Assembly: GCF_004358695.1 (NCBI RefSeq)
Contig: NZ_SNAA01000022.1
Coordinates: 1 to 45,160 of the forward strand
Source of the DNA: Palleronia sediminis
GTDB taxonomy: Bacteria > Pseudomonadota > Alphaproteobacteria > Rhodobacterales > Rhodobacteraceae
Direction of reading: 5' to 3'
Length of the DNA stretch: 45,160 bases
The notes under the pieces are model-generated. The model had not been told where the DNA came from, made no database searches, and saw nothing but the letters and a program-made list of their open reading frames with translations. Each line of letters opens with the position of its first letter. The first letter of the stretch is position 1. Both the position numbers and the translations under genes were made by a program. Positions 19,511 through 29,250 of the stretch are shown piece after piece.

Positions 19511-19744
19511 ATGAACGCGAACCCGCCCAACGATCCGCACCGGCTCGACCACGAACAGATGCTGCGCATCCGCCTCGGCGTGCTCAAGCGCGAGCATCGC
19601 GACCTCGACGAATCGGTGGTCGCGCTGCAGGAACAGGGGCGGGCCGACATGCTGACGCTGCAACGGCTCAAGCGCCGAAAGCTCGCGCTGAAGGACGAGA
19701 TCGCCCGGATCGAGGACGAGCTTTTCCCCGACATCATCGCCTGA
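19511..19744 (+). CDS. DUF465 (YdcH-like) protein
   Basis: This 77-residue, highly charged and predicted helical protein has the DUF465 core LKREHRDLDESVVALQEQG and TLQRLKRRKLALKDEIARIED. Proteins of this family are small coiled-coil-like cytoplasmic proteins of unknown function. The ATG at 19511 has no strong ribosome site. The frame extends upstream, but only this part matches the family. It lies 63 bases before purE and may be co-transcribed with purEK. Confidence 0.85.
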   Translation: MNANPPNDPHRLDHEQMLRIRLGVLKREHRDLDESVVALQEQGRADMLTLQRLKRRKLALKDEIARIEDELFPDIIA

Positions 19745-19807
19745 TCCACGCGAGGCAGGGGTGCGGCCGGTCCGGCCGCGGCGCAATACGGAAAGGGACG
19801 GGCGGAT

Positions 19808-20305
19808 ATGGGCGAGGTCGAGGTCGGAATCATCATGGGCAGCAAGTCCGACTGGCCCACCATGCGCCACGCGGCGGATATTCTCGACGAGCTGGGCGTG
19901 GCCCACGAGACGCGCATCGTCTCGGCCCACCGTACACCCGACCGGCTGTGGAGCTATGGGCGCGATGCCGCGGGCCGCGGCCTCAAGGTCATCGTCGCGG
20001 GCGCCGGGGGGGCGGCGCATCTGCCGGGGATGATGGCCTCCAAGACGCGGGTGCCGGTGATCGGCGTGCCGATCCAGACCCGCGCCCTGTCGGGGGTCGA
20101 CAGCCTGTATTCCATCGTCCAGATGCCGCGCGGCTATCCGGTGGCGACCATGGCCATCGGCGCGGCGGGGGCCGTCAATGCGGGGCTGATGGCGGCCGCC
20201 ATCCTTGCCGTTCACGATGCGGCGCTGGCCATGCGGCTCGAGGCTTGGCGCGCGGCGCTGAGCGCCTCGATCCCCGAAACCCCCGAGGAGCAGGCCGATG
20301 AGTGA
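19808..20305 (+). CDS. purE: N5-carboxyaminoimidazole ribonucleotide mutase
   Basis: This 165-residue class I PurE converts N5-CAIR to CAIR in purine synthesis. The signature [23 protein letters not shown] and the active-site SAHRTPDRL are followed by [15 protein letters not shown] and GVPIQT. AAAGGGA precedes the ATG. It overlaps purK by eight bases, and the two products catalyse consecutive steps. Confidence 0.96.
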   Translation: MGEVEVGIIMGSKSDWPTMRHAADILDELGVAHETRIVSAHRTPDRLWSYGRDAAGRGLKVIVAGAGGAAHLPGMMASKTRVPVIGVPIQTRALSGVDSLYSIVQMPRGYPVATMAIGAAGAVNAGLMAAAILAVHDAALAMRLEAWRAALSASIPETPEEQADE

Positions 20306-21374
20306 CGCATTGCCGCCCGGCGCGACGCTGGGCATCCTGGGCGGCGGGCAGCTTGGCCGGATGCTGGCCATGGCGGCGGCGCGGCTGGGGCTCAAGACCT
20401 GCGTGTTCGAGCCCGCCGGCGATTGCCCGGCAAGCCATGTCGCGAACCACCATTTCCGCGCGGCGTTCGACGATGCCGAGGCGCTGACCCGTTTCGCCGA
20501 TGCCTGCGACGTCGTCACCTTCGAGTTCGAGAACATCCCCACCGCCGCGCTCGACGCGATCGAGCGGCGCGTGCCGATCCGCCCCGGTCGCGAGGCGCTG
20601 CGCATCAGCCAGGACCGCCTGACCGAAAAGAACTGGCTGCGGGATCTTGGTCTTGCCGTGGCGCCCTTTGCGCCGGTGGACGATGCCGAGAGCCTGCGCG
20701 CGGCGCTCGACCGGATCGGGGCGCCCGCCATCCTCAAGACGCGGCGGTTCGGCTATGACGGCAAGGGGCAGGCACGGATCGCGACGCCCGACGATGCCGG
20801 CGCCGCGCTGGCCGCGATGGCCGGGGCGCCCGCCATCCTCGAAGGGCATGTGAGCTTTGCGCGCGAGATCTCGGTGATCGGCGCGCGCGGGCTCGACGGG
20901 GCGGTGGCCTGTTTCGATCCTGGCGAGAACCTGCACGAGGGCGGCATCCTGCGCACCACCACCCTGCCCGCCGCCCTGCCCCATGCGCGGGCGACCGATG
21001 CCGTGCTGATCGCGGGTCGCATCCTCACGGCGCTGGACTATGTCGGCGTGCTGGGGGTCGAGCTTTTCGTGACCGACACGGGGCTCGTCGTGAACGAGAT
21101 CGCGCCGCGCGTCCACAATTCGGGCCACTGGACACAGGACGGTGCCACCATCGACCAGTTCGAGCAGCATGTGCGCGCCGTCGCCGGCTGGCCGCTGGGC
21201 GACGGGCGGCGCCATTCCGACATGGTGATGGAGAACCTGATCGGCGACGATATCGCCCGCCTGCCCGAAATCGCGCGCGACCCCGCGGCGGCGATCCACC
21301 TCTACGGCAAGGCCGAGGCGCGGCCGGGCCGCAAGATGGGGCATGTCAACCGCCGCACCGGCCCCGCCGCCTGA
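20298..21374 (+). CDS. purK: N5-carboxyaminoimidazole ribonucleotide synthase
   Basis: This 358-residue ATP-grasp enzyme makes N5-CAIR from AIR, bicarbonate and ATP. It shows the N-terminal [30 protein letters not shown] and the ATP-grasp segment [16 protein letters not shown] follow. The C-terminal metal and substrate motif [16 protein letters not shown] completes the set. The length is normal. It starts eight bases inside the end of purE, so the two genes are translationally coupled. It is convergent with groEL. Confidence 0.96.
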   Translation: MSDALPPGATLGILGGGQLGRMLAMAAARLGLKTCVFEPAGDCPASHVANHHFRAAFDDAEALTRFADACDVVTFEFENIPTAALDAIERRVPIRPGREALRISQDRLTEKNWLRDLGLAVAPFAPVDDAESLRAALDRIGAPAILKTRRFGYDGKGQARIATPDDAGAALAAMAGAPAILEGHVSFAREISVIGARGLDGAVACFDPGENLHEGGILRTTTLPAALPHARATDAVLIAGRILTALDYVGVLGVELFVTDTGLVVNEIAPRVHNSGHWTQDGATIDQFEQHVRAVAGWPLGDGRRHSDMVMENLIGDDIARLPEIARDPAAAIHLYGKAEARPGRKMGHVNRRTGPAA

Positions 21375-21416
21375 CCGGGCGCCGCGCCCGCCGCCCCTGC
21401 GCGCGCCCCGCGCATG

Positions 21417-21445
21417 AAAAAGGGCGCGCCCCGAAGGACGCGCCC
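21417..21445 (-). terminator. Intrinsic terminator of groESL
   Basis: On the minus strand a seven-pair stem (GGGCGCG at 21445-21439, CGCGCCC at 21428-21422) is followed by TTTTT at 21421-21417. It lies 31 bases after the groEL stop codon. Confidence 0.85.
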
Positions 21446-21476
21446 CGATCGTTCGGTCGGATGACCGGACGGCTGA

Positions 21477-23135
<1,659 letters not shown>

Positions 23136-23173
23136 TTAAGTTAAGCTTGCGGAAATTCGGCGGGTGCCGGGGA

Positions 23174-23485
23174 TCAGGCGGCCTTGGAGGCCGCGTCGCC
23201 CGAGATGATCCCGAGGATGTCGGATTCCTTCATGATCATCAGCTCTTCGCCGTCGACGGTCACTTCGGTGCCCGACCACTTGCCGAACAGGATGTGATCG
23301 CCGTTCTTGACGCCCATGGGGATCAGCTCGCCGGAATCCTTGCGGCTGCCTTCGCCGCAGGCGACCACAACGCCCTCGGCGGGCTTTTCCTTGGCGCTGT
23401 CGGGGATGATCAGGCCGCCCTTGGTCTTCTCGTCGGACTCGACGCGGCGAACCAGCACGCGGTCGTGCAGAGGGGTGAAAGCCAT
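23174..23485 (-). CDS. groES: Co-chaperonin GroES
   Basis: This 103-residue 10-kDa co-chaperonin caps GroEL. The N-terminus [28 protein letters not shown] with the mobile loop and the C-terminal [14 protein letters not shown] are typical. The ATG at 23485 fits the family N-terminus; in-frame upstream codons cross the promoter and CIRCE and are excluded. GGAG lies just before the ATG. It is the first gene of the groESL operon. Confidence 0.98.
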   Translation of the reverse strand: MAFTPLHDRVLVRRVESDEKTKGGLIIPDSAKEKPAEGVVVACGEGSRKDSGELIPMGVKNGDHILFGKWSGTEVTVDGEELMIMKESDILGIISGDAASKAA

Positions 23486-23518
23486 CTTGAACGCTCCTTG
23501 GTTCATGTCTGTCTGGTG

Positions 23519-23545
23519 TTGGCACTCACACTGAGAGAGTGCCAA
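23519..23545. promoter_or_regulatory. CIRCE operator (HrcA site) of groESL
   Basis: TTGGCACTC (23519-23527), nine bases, then GAGTGCCAA (23537-23545) form a perfect 9-bp inverted repeat with the CIRCE spacing. The known consensus is TTAGCACTC-N9-GAGTGCTAA; here one symmetric pair differs. It starts right at the predicted transcription start, where bound HrcA would block transcription. Confidence 0.95.
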
Positions 23546-23552
23546 TGACGCC

Positions 23553-23581
23553 GATCTAGGGACCGCCCGGCGGCGTGTCAA
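23553..23581 (-). promoter_or_regulatory. Promoter of groESL
   Basis: On the minus strand, TTGACA (23581-23576) and TAGATC (23558-23553) are separated by 17 bases. The predicted start is near 23546, at the edge of CIRCE. The -10 overlaps the stop codon of the DUF2161 gene. The -35 is of the housekeeping type, although alphaproteobacterial RpoH can use similar sequences. Confidence 0.7.
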
Positions 23582-24236
23582 CGGGGGCGTGATCGCCGCG
23601 CGGCGATATTTCCGCCCGGCCGCGCGGGCTCAGCCCGTAGACGCCGCGCGACACCCGTTCGAACCAGCCATAGTGATTGTCGGCCAGCATCCGCGTCGCC
23701 GCCGCGACCCCCGTCGCGCGCGCCAGGTCAGCCCCGCGCGCGGGCCCCGCGCAAAGCGCGCGCGCCAGCCGGATCGCGTCCTGCCGATAAGCCGTGACCA
23801 GCCCCCGCCGCTGCCCGCCGCCGGTGTTCGGGTCGCCCTCGAGCCGCGCGAATTCGCGCAGGAGCCGCCCCGTGCGCGCGGGAAAGCGTCGCGGCGCATA
23901 GGGCGCGGGGTCGCACAGCACGGTCACCAGCCCGTCGGCGGCACGCACGGTCATCATCCCCAGCCCCAGCCGCCGGCATAGTGCCAGATTGGCCTTTTGC
24001 GCGCGCCCCTTGCCCGGCGGCACGGCAAGATAGACGTGATCGCTGAGCGCCTGCCGCGCCACGCCCTGGTGCACCAGCGCCAGCGAAAAGGCGCATTTGA
24101 GCTCGACCAGCACGGGCGGCTCGGCGCCGCGGCAGGCGACCACGTCGACGGCGCCGACCTCGCCCTTGACCTCGTAGCCCTGCGCCTGGAGGAACGCCTT
24201 GACGGGCGGATAGAGGTCGGTTTCGCGCAGGGACAT
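23556..24236 (-). CDS. DUF2161 family protein (nuclease-like fold)
   Basis: This 226-residue protein has the DUF2161 layout: N-terminal [36 protein letters not shown], then [23 protein letters not shown]. The Asp in GAVDVV and the Glu-x-Lys in VELKC give a D...ExK pattern like PD-(D/E)xK nucleases. The C-terminal half resembles a winged-helix segment ([41 protein letters not shown]). The role is unknown. The ATG at 24236 fits the family N-terminus. It diverges from the pyrophosphatase gene, and its last codons carry the groESL -10. Confidence 0.85.
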   Translation of the reverse strand: MSLRETDLYPPVKAFLQAQGYEVKGEVGAVDVVACRGAEPPVLVELKCAFSLALVHQGVARQALSDHVYLAVPPGKGRAQKANLALCRRLGLGMMTVRAADGLVTVLCDPAPYAPRRFPARTGRLLREFARLEGDPNTGGGQRRGLVTAYRQDAIRLARALCAGPARGADLARATGVAAATRMLADNHYGWFERVSRGVYGLSPRGRAEISPRGDHAPVDTPPGGP

Positions 24237-24282
24237 GCCGCCTGATAGCCCGCCCGTGCGCCGCGAAAAAGCGCGCAGGGCG

Positions 24283-24311
24283 GTGACAAGGACCGGGCGC
24301 GTCCATATAAG
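24283..24311 (+). promoter_or_regulatory. Sigma-70-type promoter of the pyrophosphatase gene
   Basis: GTGACA (24283-24288) and TATAAG (24306-24311) are separated by 17 bases; the -35 differs from consensus at one position. The start near 24318 gives a leader of about 28 bases before the ATG at 24346. The -10 TATAAG is the same as that of rpsD. Confidence 0.8.
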
Positions 24312-24345
24312 CGCGCGCGATTGCAGTTTTCCGGGACAAACCGAC

Positions 24346-25266
24346 ATGACCACCCTCGTTTTCGGCCACAAATCCCCCGACACCGATTCCACCGGCTCGC
24401 CCATCGTCTGGGCCTGGTACCTGACCGAGATCCGCGGCCACACCGCCGAGGCGGTGCTGCTGGGCGACCCCAACACCGAGGCCGCGTGGATGCTGTCGCG
24501 CTGGGACCTGCTGCGCCCGCGCATCATCGATACGCTCGAGCCCGAAACGCCGGTCGTCATCGTCGACACCAACAACGCGGCCGAGCTGCCCGACACGATC
24601 GGGCAGGCCGACATCCAGGCGATCATCGACCACCACCGCCTGACCGGTTCGCTGCAGACGCGGGGGCCCATCGACATCACGATGCGTCCGCTGGCCTGCA
24701 CCGCGACGATCATGCACGACCTGATGGGCGAGGATGCCGCGCGGATGCCCGACGAGATCAAGGGCGCCATGCTGACCTGCATCCTGTCGGACACGCTCGA
24801 GTTCCGTTCGCCCACCACGACCGATGCCGACCGCGACCTGGCCGAGCGCCTGGCCGAGGATCTCGATATCCGCATCCCTGCCTATGCCGCCGAGATGTTC
24901 GCGGCCAAGTCCGACGTCTCGGCCTTTTCGGATGTCGAGCTTCTGCGCATGGATTCCAAGGAGTTCGAGACCGGCGGCGTGACCATGCGCGTCTCGGTGC
25001 TCGAGACCACGTCGCCCGACACGATCCTCGCGCGCAAGGACGCGCTGGTCGCCGCGATGGAGACGGTCAGGACCGAGGACGGCGTCGACGAGGTGCTGCT
25101 TTTCGTGGTCGATATCCTCGAGGGGCAGGCGACGCTGCTGGTGCCCAACGACCGCGTGCGCAAGATCGCCGAAAAGAGCTTTTCGACCGTCTGCGGCGCG
25201 GACACGGTGGTTCTGCCCGGCATCGTCAGCCGCAAGAAGCAGATCATCCCCAACCTCGCGGTCTGA
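24346..25266 (+). CDS. ppaC: Manganese-dependent inorganic pyrophosphatase (DHH family)
   Basis: This 306-residue class C pyrophosphatase hydrolyses PPi to phosphate. The N-terminal metal motif is GHKSPDTDS (His8, Asp12, Asp14), with Asp74 in VDTNN and the DHH motif Asp95-His96-His97 in IIDHHRL. The C-terminal domain carries the SRKKQIIP substrate-binding motif. The second position of the first motif is Lys-Ser instead of the usual Lys-Asn or Arg-Asn. The ATG at 24346 fits the family; the upstream frame covers the promoter. It is probably a single-gene unit. Confidence 0.93.
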   Translation: MTTLVFGHKSPDTDSTGSPIVWAWYLTEIRGHTAEAVLLGDPNTEAAWMLSRWDLLRPRIIDTLEPETPVVIVDTNNAAELPDTIGQADIQAIIDHHRLTGSLQTRGPIDITMRPLACTATIMHDLMGEDAARMPDEIKGAMLTCILSDTLEFRSPTTTDADRDLAERLAEDLDIRIPAYAAEMFAAKSDVSAFSDVELLRMDSKEFETGGVTMRVSVLETTSPDTILARKDALVAAMETVRTEDGVDEVLLFVVDILEGQATLLVPNDRVRKIAEKSFSTVCGADTVVLPGIVSRKKQIIPNLAV

Positions 25267-25307
25267 GCGCCGCACCCGTCCGCCTGCGCGGATTGCGGGC
25301 GGGGCAT

Positions 25308-25328
25308 GGGTATTTGAGAAAGAGAAGA
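25308..25328 (+). repeat. GGGTATTT-N3-AAAGAGAAGA repeat, copy C
   Basis: The plus strand reads GGGTATTT, GAG, AAAGAGAAGA, 42 bases after the pyrophosphatase stop codon and just past a GC dyad. With the two bases before it (AT), it pairs with copy D as an inverted repeat matching at 22 of 23 positions. Confidence 0.75.
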
Positions 25329-25491
25329 CGGGGGCGGCGCGAGAAATCGGCCGCCCTTAGTCTTTCGTCAAGATTCGGCCGGCATGATCGGTCCCGCGGT
25401 ACAGGCTGGGGAGCCGATGACCGCAAGAGGAGACGCCGCTCCGCCGGACGCCAGGCTCGACCGATCCGGCGGGGCGTGCGCTCCCCCTGTA

Positions 25492-25512
25492 TCTTCTCTT
25501 TCTGAAATACCC
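25492..25512 (-). repeat. GGGTATTT-N3-AAAGAGAAGA repeat, copy D
   Basis: The minus strand reads GGGTATTT, CAG, AAAGAGAAGA. It faces copy C across 163 bases. Unlike copies A and C, it has no gene on its own strand immediately before it; the next gene on the plus strand starts at 25599. Confidence 0.75.
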
Positions 25513-25598
25513 ATGGCGCGACGGGCCGGGCCTTTGCACCGCGCGCCGCTTCGTGGCACGAGGGCGGCTGGTTTCCCCTTTGCGAAAGCGCGCGCGAC

Positions 25599-26477
25599 AT
25601 GACCCGAATCGTCCCCTCCCTCGCCGAGATATCGGGCCAGTACGACGCCCTGTTCTGCGATCTCTGGGGCTGCGTGCATGACGGGATAAGGGCCCACCCG
25701 GAGGCGGTGGCGGCGTTGCAGGCGTTCCGGCGCGGCGGCGGGGTCGTGGTGCTGCTGACCAATTCGCCGCGCCCCCGCGCGGGCGTGGCCGAGCAGGTGG
25801 CCGGGCTGGGCGTGCCCGACAACGCCTGGGACGCCATCGCCACCTCGGGCGACGCGGCACGCGCGGCGATGTTCCGCGGGGCGGTCGGCCGGCGCGTCTA
25901 TCATATCGGCGAGCCGCGCGATCTGTCCTTTTTCGAGCCGATGGGCCTTGTCGGCGATCCGGTCGAGATCCGGCGCGTGCCGCTGGACGAGGCCGAGGGC
26001 ATCGTCTGCACCGGCCTGTTCGAGGCCGACCAGCACCCCGACGCGCTGCGCCCGCAGCTCTTGTCGGCCAAGGCGCGGGGGCTGACGCTGCTCAACGCCA
26101 ATCCCGATATCGTCGTCGACCGGGGCGAGACGCGCGAATGGTGCGCGGGCGCGGTGGCGCGGCTTTACGACGAGATGGGCGGGCCGACGCTTGCCTTCGG
26201 CAAGCCGCACCCGCCGATCTATGCGCTGGCGCGCGACCGGCTGGCCGAGGCCGGCGGCGGCGAAATCTCCGACGACCGCATTCTCGCCATCGGGGACGGC
26301 ATCGCCACCGATATCGCGGGCGCCATGGGCGAAGGAATCGACGCGCTTTTCGTCAGCGGCGGGCTCGCCGCGGCCGAGACCGGAACGACGGAGGCGGGGC
26401 CCGATCCCGACCGGCTGGCCGACTGGCTGAAGGCGCAGGACTGGGCGCCGCTCTACGCCATCGGCAAGCTGGGCTGA
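25599..26477 (+). CDS. TIGR01459-type HAD hydrolase
   Basis: This 292-residue protein belongs to the HAD superfamily subgroup IIA, alphaproteobacterial type TIGR01459. The nucleophile motif is FCDLWGCVHDG with Asp21 and, as usual in this group, no second Asp at +2. LLTNSPRP is motif II, FGKPHPPIY contains the motif III Lys, and ILAIGDGIATDIAGAMGEGID is motif IV. It is probably a phosphatase acting on a small phosphorylated compound, but the substrate is unknown. It heads a same-strand series with ribF, ycgN and ltaE. Confidence 0.88.
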   Translation: MTRIVPSLAEISGQYDALFCDLWGCVHDGIRAHPEAVAALQAFRRGGGVVVLLTNSPRPRAGVAEQVAGLGVPDNAWDAIATSGDAARAAMFRGAVGRRVYHIGEPRDLSFFEPMGLVGDPVEIRRVPLDEAEGIVCTGLFEADQHPDALRPQLLSAKARGLTLLNANPDIVVDRGETREWCAGAVARLYDEMGGPTLAFGKPHPPIYALARDRLAEAGGGEISDDRILAIGDGIATDIAGAMGEGIDALFVSGGLAAAETGTTEAGPDPDRLADWLKAQDWAPLYAIGKLG

Positions 26478-26561
26478 GCGCGCGCGATGCGCGGCGATCG
26501 GCCCGCGCGGGGCCGCGGCGACGCCCTTGCACCCGTGGGGCGGCGGGGCTATCCGGCGGCC

Positions 26562-27506
26562 ATGCGACGGCTCCGCTCCTTTCGGGATCTCGACGACACC
26601 GATCGCGGCGCCAGCGCCGCCATCGGCAATTTCGACGGCGTGCACCTGGGTCACCAGGCCGTGATCGCCCGCGCCGCCGCCGTTGCGCGCGACCGCGGCG
26701 CGCCGCTGGGCGTCGTCACCTTCGAGCCGCATCCGCGCGAGGTCTTCGCGCCCGACGCCCCGCCCTTTCGCCTGACCGGGCCCGATACCCGCGCGCACCG
26801 GCTTGCGCGGCTGGGGGTCGACCGGCTTTACGAACTGCCCTTCGACGCGGCGATGATCGCGCTCAGCCCCGAGGATTTCGCGCGCGAGGTTCTGGCCGAG
26901 GGGCTGGGCCTTTCCCATGTCGTGATCGGGCGCGATTTCCGGTTCGGCAAGGGCCGCGCGGGCGGGGCCGACGAGCTTGTCGCGCTGGGGCGCGACCTGG
27001 GCTTCGGGGTCACGGTGGCCGATCTCGACGATGCCGATGGCGAGGCCATTTCGTCGACGCGCATCCGCGCCGCGCTGAGCGCGGGCGAGCCGCGTCTGGC
27101 CGCGCGGCTGCTGGGCCATCTGCACCGCATCGACGGCCCGGTGATCCATGGCGCGAAACGCGGCCGGGCGCTGGGCTATCCGACCGCCAACATGGCGATG
27201 GAGGGGCTGCACCTGCCCCGGCTGGGGGTCTATGCCGTGCGGGTCGACCTGCTGGACGGGCCGCAGGCGGGGGCCTATGGCGGTGTCGCCTCGCTCGGGG
27301 TGCGGCCCATGTTCGGCGAGAACGCCCCCAATCTCGAGACCTTCCTTTTCGATTTCGACGGCGATCTCTACGGGCGCGAGCTGTCCGTGGGGCTGGTCGA
27401 GTTCCTGCGCGGCGAAGAGCGGTTCGACAGCGTCGAGACGCTGGTCGCGCAGATGGACCGCGACGCGGCGCGGGCGCGCGCCATACTCGCCGCGGATTCC
27501 GCGTGA
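26562..27506 (+). CDS. ribF: Bifunctional riboflavin kinase / FAD synthetase
   Basis: This 314-residue RibF makes FMN and FAD from riboflavin. The N-terminal FAD synthetase domain has AIGNFDGVHLGHQAVI (residues 20-35) and VVIGRDFRFGKGRAGG with EAISSTRIR. The C-terminal riboflavin kinase domain starts near residue 185 with IDGPVIHGAKRGRALGYPTANM and contains GVYAVRV. The frame starts 25 codons earlier, but the ATG at 26562 gives the family N-terminus. Its stop overlaps the ycgN start as GTGA. Confidence 0.95.
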   Translation: MRRLRSFRDLDDTDRGASAAIGNFDGVHLGHQAVIARAAAVARDRGAPLGVVTFEPHPREVFAPDAPPFRLTGPDTRAHRLARLGVDRLYELPFDAAMIALSPEDFAREVLAEGLGLSHVVIGRDFRFGKGRAGGADELVALGRDLGFGVTVADLDDADGEAISSTRIRAALSAGEPRLAARLLGHLHRIDGPVIHGAKRGRALGYPTANMAMEGLHLPRLGVYAVRVDLLDGPQAGAYGGVASLGVRPMFGENAPNLETFLFDFDGDLYGRELSVGLVEFLRGEERFDSVETLVAQMDRDAARARAILAADSA

Positions 27507-28000
27507 CGCGGCGGCCCCGCCCCCGGCGCGGGCGCGACCCGATCCGGCGCGATGTCGGCCGCCCCCGCTTTTGGGAGACGGTGCCCCTGGCCGAGATGAC
27601 GCCCCCCGAATGGGAGGCGCTATGCGACGGCTGCGGCAAGTGCTGCCTCAACAAGCTCGAGGACGAGGACACGGGCGAGATCGCCCTGACGCGCGTCGCC
27701 TGCCGGCTGTTCGACGACGCGACCTGCCGCTGCGCGCAATATCCCGTGCGGCGGCAATTCGTGCCCGAATGTGTCTCGATCTCGGCCGAGAGCCTGCCAT
27801 CCATCGCCTATTGGCTGCCGCAGACCTGCGCCTACAGGCTGCTGCACGAGGGGCGCGAGCTGTTTCACTGGCATCCGCTGATCTCGGGCGATCCCGAAAC
27901 GGTCCACGCCGCCGGGGTCTCGGCGCGCGGCCTCACGGTCCCCGAGTTCGAGGTCGACGAAGAGGATTGGGAGGATCACATCATCGAGGAGCCGACCTGA
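27503..28000 (+). CDS. ycgN: YcgN family cysteine-cluster protein (UPF0260)
   Basis: This protein of about 165 residues contains the cysteine-rich pattern of the YcgN/UPF0260 family. EWEALCDGCGKCCLNKLEDED is followed by RVACRLFDDATCRCAQYPVRRQFVPECVSI and LPQTCAYRLL. The cluster resembles the zinc- or iron-binding CxxCxxCC family, but the function is unknown. The GTG at 27503 is chosen because it overlaps the ribF stop by four bases and leaves the family segment FWETVPLAEMTPPEWEALC intact. A later start would remove part of it. Its stop overlaps the ltaE start by one base. Confidence 0.85.
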   Translation: MTRRPRPRRGRDPIRRDVGRPRFWETVPLAEMTPPEWEALCDGCGKCCLNKLEDEDTGEIALTRVACRLFDDATCRCAQYPVRRQFVPECVSISAESLPSIAYWLPQTCAYRLLHEGRELFHWHPLISGDPETVHAAGVSARGLTVPEFEVDEEDWEDHIIEEPT

Positions 28001-29034
28001 TGTATTTCGCCTCGGACAATGCGGGCCCCGCCCATCCGCGCGTGATCGAGGCGCTGGCGGCGGCCAATGACGGCTATGCCATGCCCTATGGCGTCGATGC
28101 GTCGATGGAGCGGGTGCGCGACCGGCTGCGCGAGATCTTCGAGGCGCCCGAGGCGTCGGTGCATCTCGTGGCGACGGGCACCGCCGCCAACGCGCTGGCG
28201 CTGGCCTGCATGACCCGGCCTTGGGAGACGGTGTTCTGCACGCGCATGGCCCATATCGAAGAGGACGAATGCGGCGCGCCCGAGTTCTACACCGGCGGCG
28301 CCAAGCTGACGCTGGTGGACGCGCCCGACGGCATGATGACGCCCGACACGCTGGCCGCGGCGGTCGATCCGCTGATGGGGCGCGCTGTGCACAACGTCCA
28401 GCCGGGGCCCGTATCGCTGACCACCGTGACGGAACGCGGCTCGGTCTATCCGCTCGACCGGATCGCGGCGGTGGCGGACGCGGCGCGCGCGCGGGGGCTC
28501 AAGGTGCATCTCGACGGCGCGCGATTCGCCAATGCCTGCGCCGCGCTGGGTTGCACCCCGGCCGAGCTGAGCTGGCGCGCGGGCATCGACGCGTTGAGCT
28601 TTGGCGGCACCAAGAACGGGCTACTGGGTGTCGAGGCGGTGATATTCTTCGATCCCGCCGTCGCGCGCGAGTTCGAGCTGCGGCGCAAGCGCGGCGGGCA
28701 CCTGTTCTCGAAGCACCGCTATCTTTCGGCCCAGATGGAGGCGTATCTGGCCGATGACCTCTGGCTGACGATGGCGCGCAGCGCCAATGCCGCCTGCGCG
28801 CGGCTCGTCGCGGGGCTGAGCCGGCTCGATCATGTCACGCTGCTGCACCCGGCCGACGCGAATATCGTCTTTTGCCGCTTTCCCCGCGCGCTGCATCGTC
28901 GCGCGCATGAGGCGGGCGCGGCGTTCTACTCTCTCGACCCCATCGAGGGCGAGGGCGACGCCCGTGCGCGGCTGGTCTGCGACTGGTCGGCCAGCGACGA
29001 GAACACCGACCGGTTCCTGTCGCTGCTGGCATGA
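28000..29034 (+). CDS. ltaE: Low-specificity L-threonine aldolase
   Basis: This 344-residue fold-type I PLP enzyme cleaves L-threonine or allo-threonine to glycine and acetaldehyde. It shows FASDNAGPAHPRVIEAL, VHLVATGTAANALAL, HLDGARFANACAALG and the PLP lysine Lys205 in SFGGTKNGLLGVEAV. The ATG at 28000 overlaps the ycgN stop by one base. Related beta-elimination enzymes share the fold, so the substrate is assigned by family only. It ends a four-gene cluster; the gap after it holds the operators of the next operon. Confidence 0.9.
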   Translation: MYFASDNAGPAHPRVIEALAAANDGYAMPYGVDASMERVRDRLREIFEAPEASVHLVATGTAANALALACMTRPWETVFCTRMAHIEEDECGAPEFYTGGAKLTLVDAPDGMMTPDTLAAAVDPLMGRAVHNVQPGPVSLTTVTERGSVYPLDRIAAVADAARARGLKVHLDGARFANACAALGCTPAELSWRAGIDALSFGGTKNGLLGVEAVIFFDPAVAREFELRRKRGGHLFSKHRYLSAQMEAYLADDLWLTMARSANAACARLVAGLSRLDHVTLLHPADANIVFCRFPRALHRRAHEAGAAFYSLDPIEGEGDARARLVCDWSASDENTDRFLSLLA

Positions 29035-29181
29035 TTGATCCGTAGGCCGGGGGCGGAACGCACGACTCCCGCGGGCGCGACCGGGTCGCGCGGGGCCTCG
29101 GGCGTCATTTTCCTGCGCAGGCCGCCATGCCGACTTGCCTTATCCGTCAAAAGCATAGCCCCTGATTCGCGGATCCGAACG

Positions 29182-29200
29182 CTTTTACCCATACTAAAAG
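29182..29200. promoter_or_regulatory. Palindromic operator 1 of the XRE-cupin gene
   Basis: CTTTTA (29182-29187), seven bases, then TAAAAG (29195-29200) form a perfect 6-bp inverted repeat in an otherwise GC-rich genome. A second element with the same spacing lies exactly 50 bases downstream. A candidate -35, TTGACG (29204-29209), follows immediately. Confidence 0.65.
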
Positions 29201-29231
29201 TTCTTGACGGGACGGCATTCTCCCGCTCAAA

Positions 29232-29250
29232 GTTTTAGTCATGGTAAAAG
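29232..29250. promoter_or_regulatory. Palindromic operator 2, centred on the start codon
   Basis: GTTTTA (29232-29237), seven bases, then TAAAAG (29245-29250) match operator 1 in five of six arm pairs and in spacing. The seven-base centre contains the ATG at 29241. Centre-to-centre distance to operator 1 is 50 bases, about five helical turns, which suits cooperative binding and self-repression. Confidence 0.65.

Larger units (their letters stand above)
25267..25598 (+). other. Intergenic region with inverted repeat pair
   Basis: These 332 bases carry no convincing gene. A GC dyad with one wobble pair, CCGTCCGC (25276-25283) / GCGGGCGG (25295-25302), follows the pyrophosphatase gene. Repeat copies C and D lie at 25308 and 25492 in opposite orientation, and between them sits a perfect 8-bp dyad CCGCCGGA (25441-25448) / TCCGGCGG (25465-25472). 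A 72-codon frame (25384-25602) runs into the next gene but is low-complexity and not supported. Confidence 0.6.

Noticed and set aside
25384-25602. 72-codon frame ending as ATGA at the HAD gene start
   Set aside because: The overlap looks like coupling, but the product is low-complexity, includes repeat copy D and has no ribosome site. I do not regard it as a gene without conservation data.
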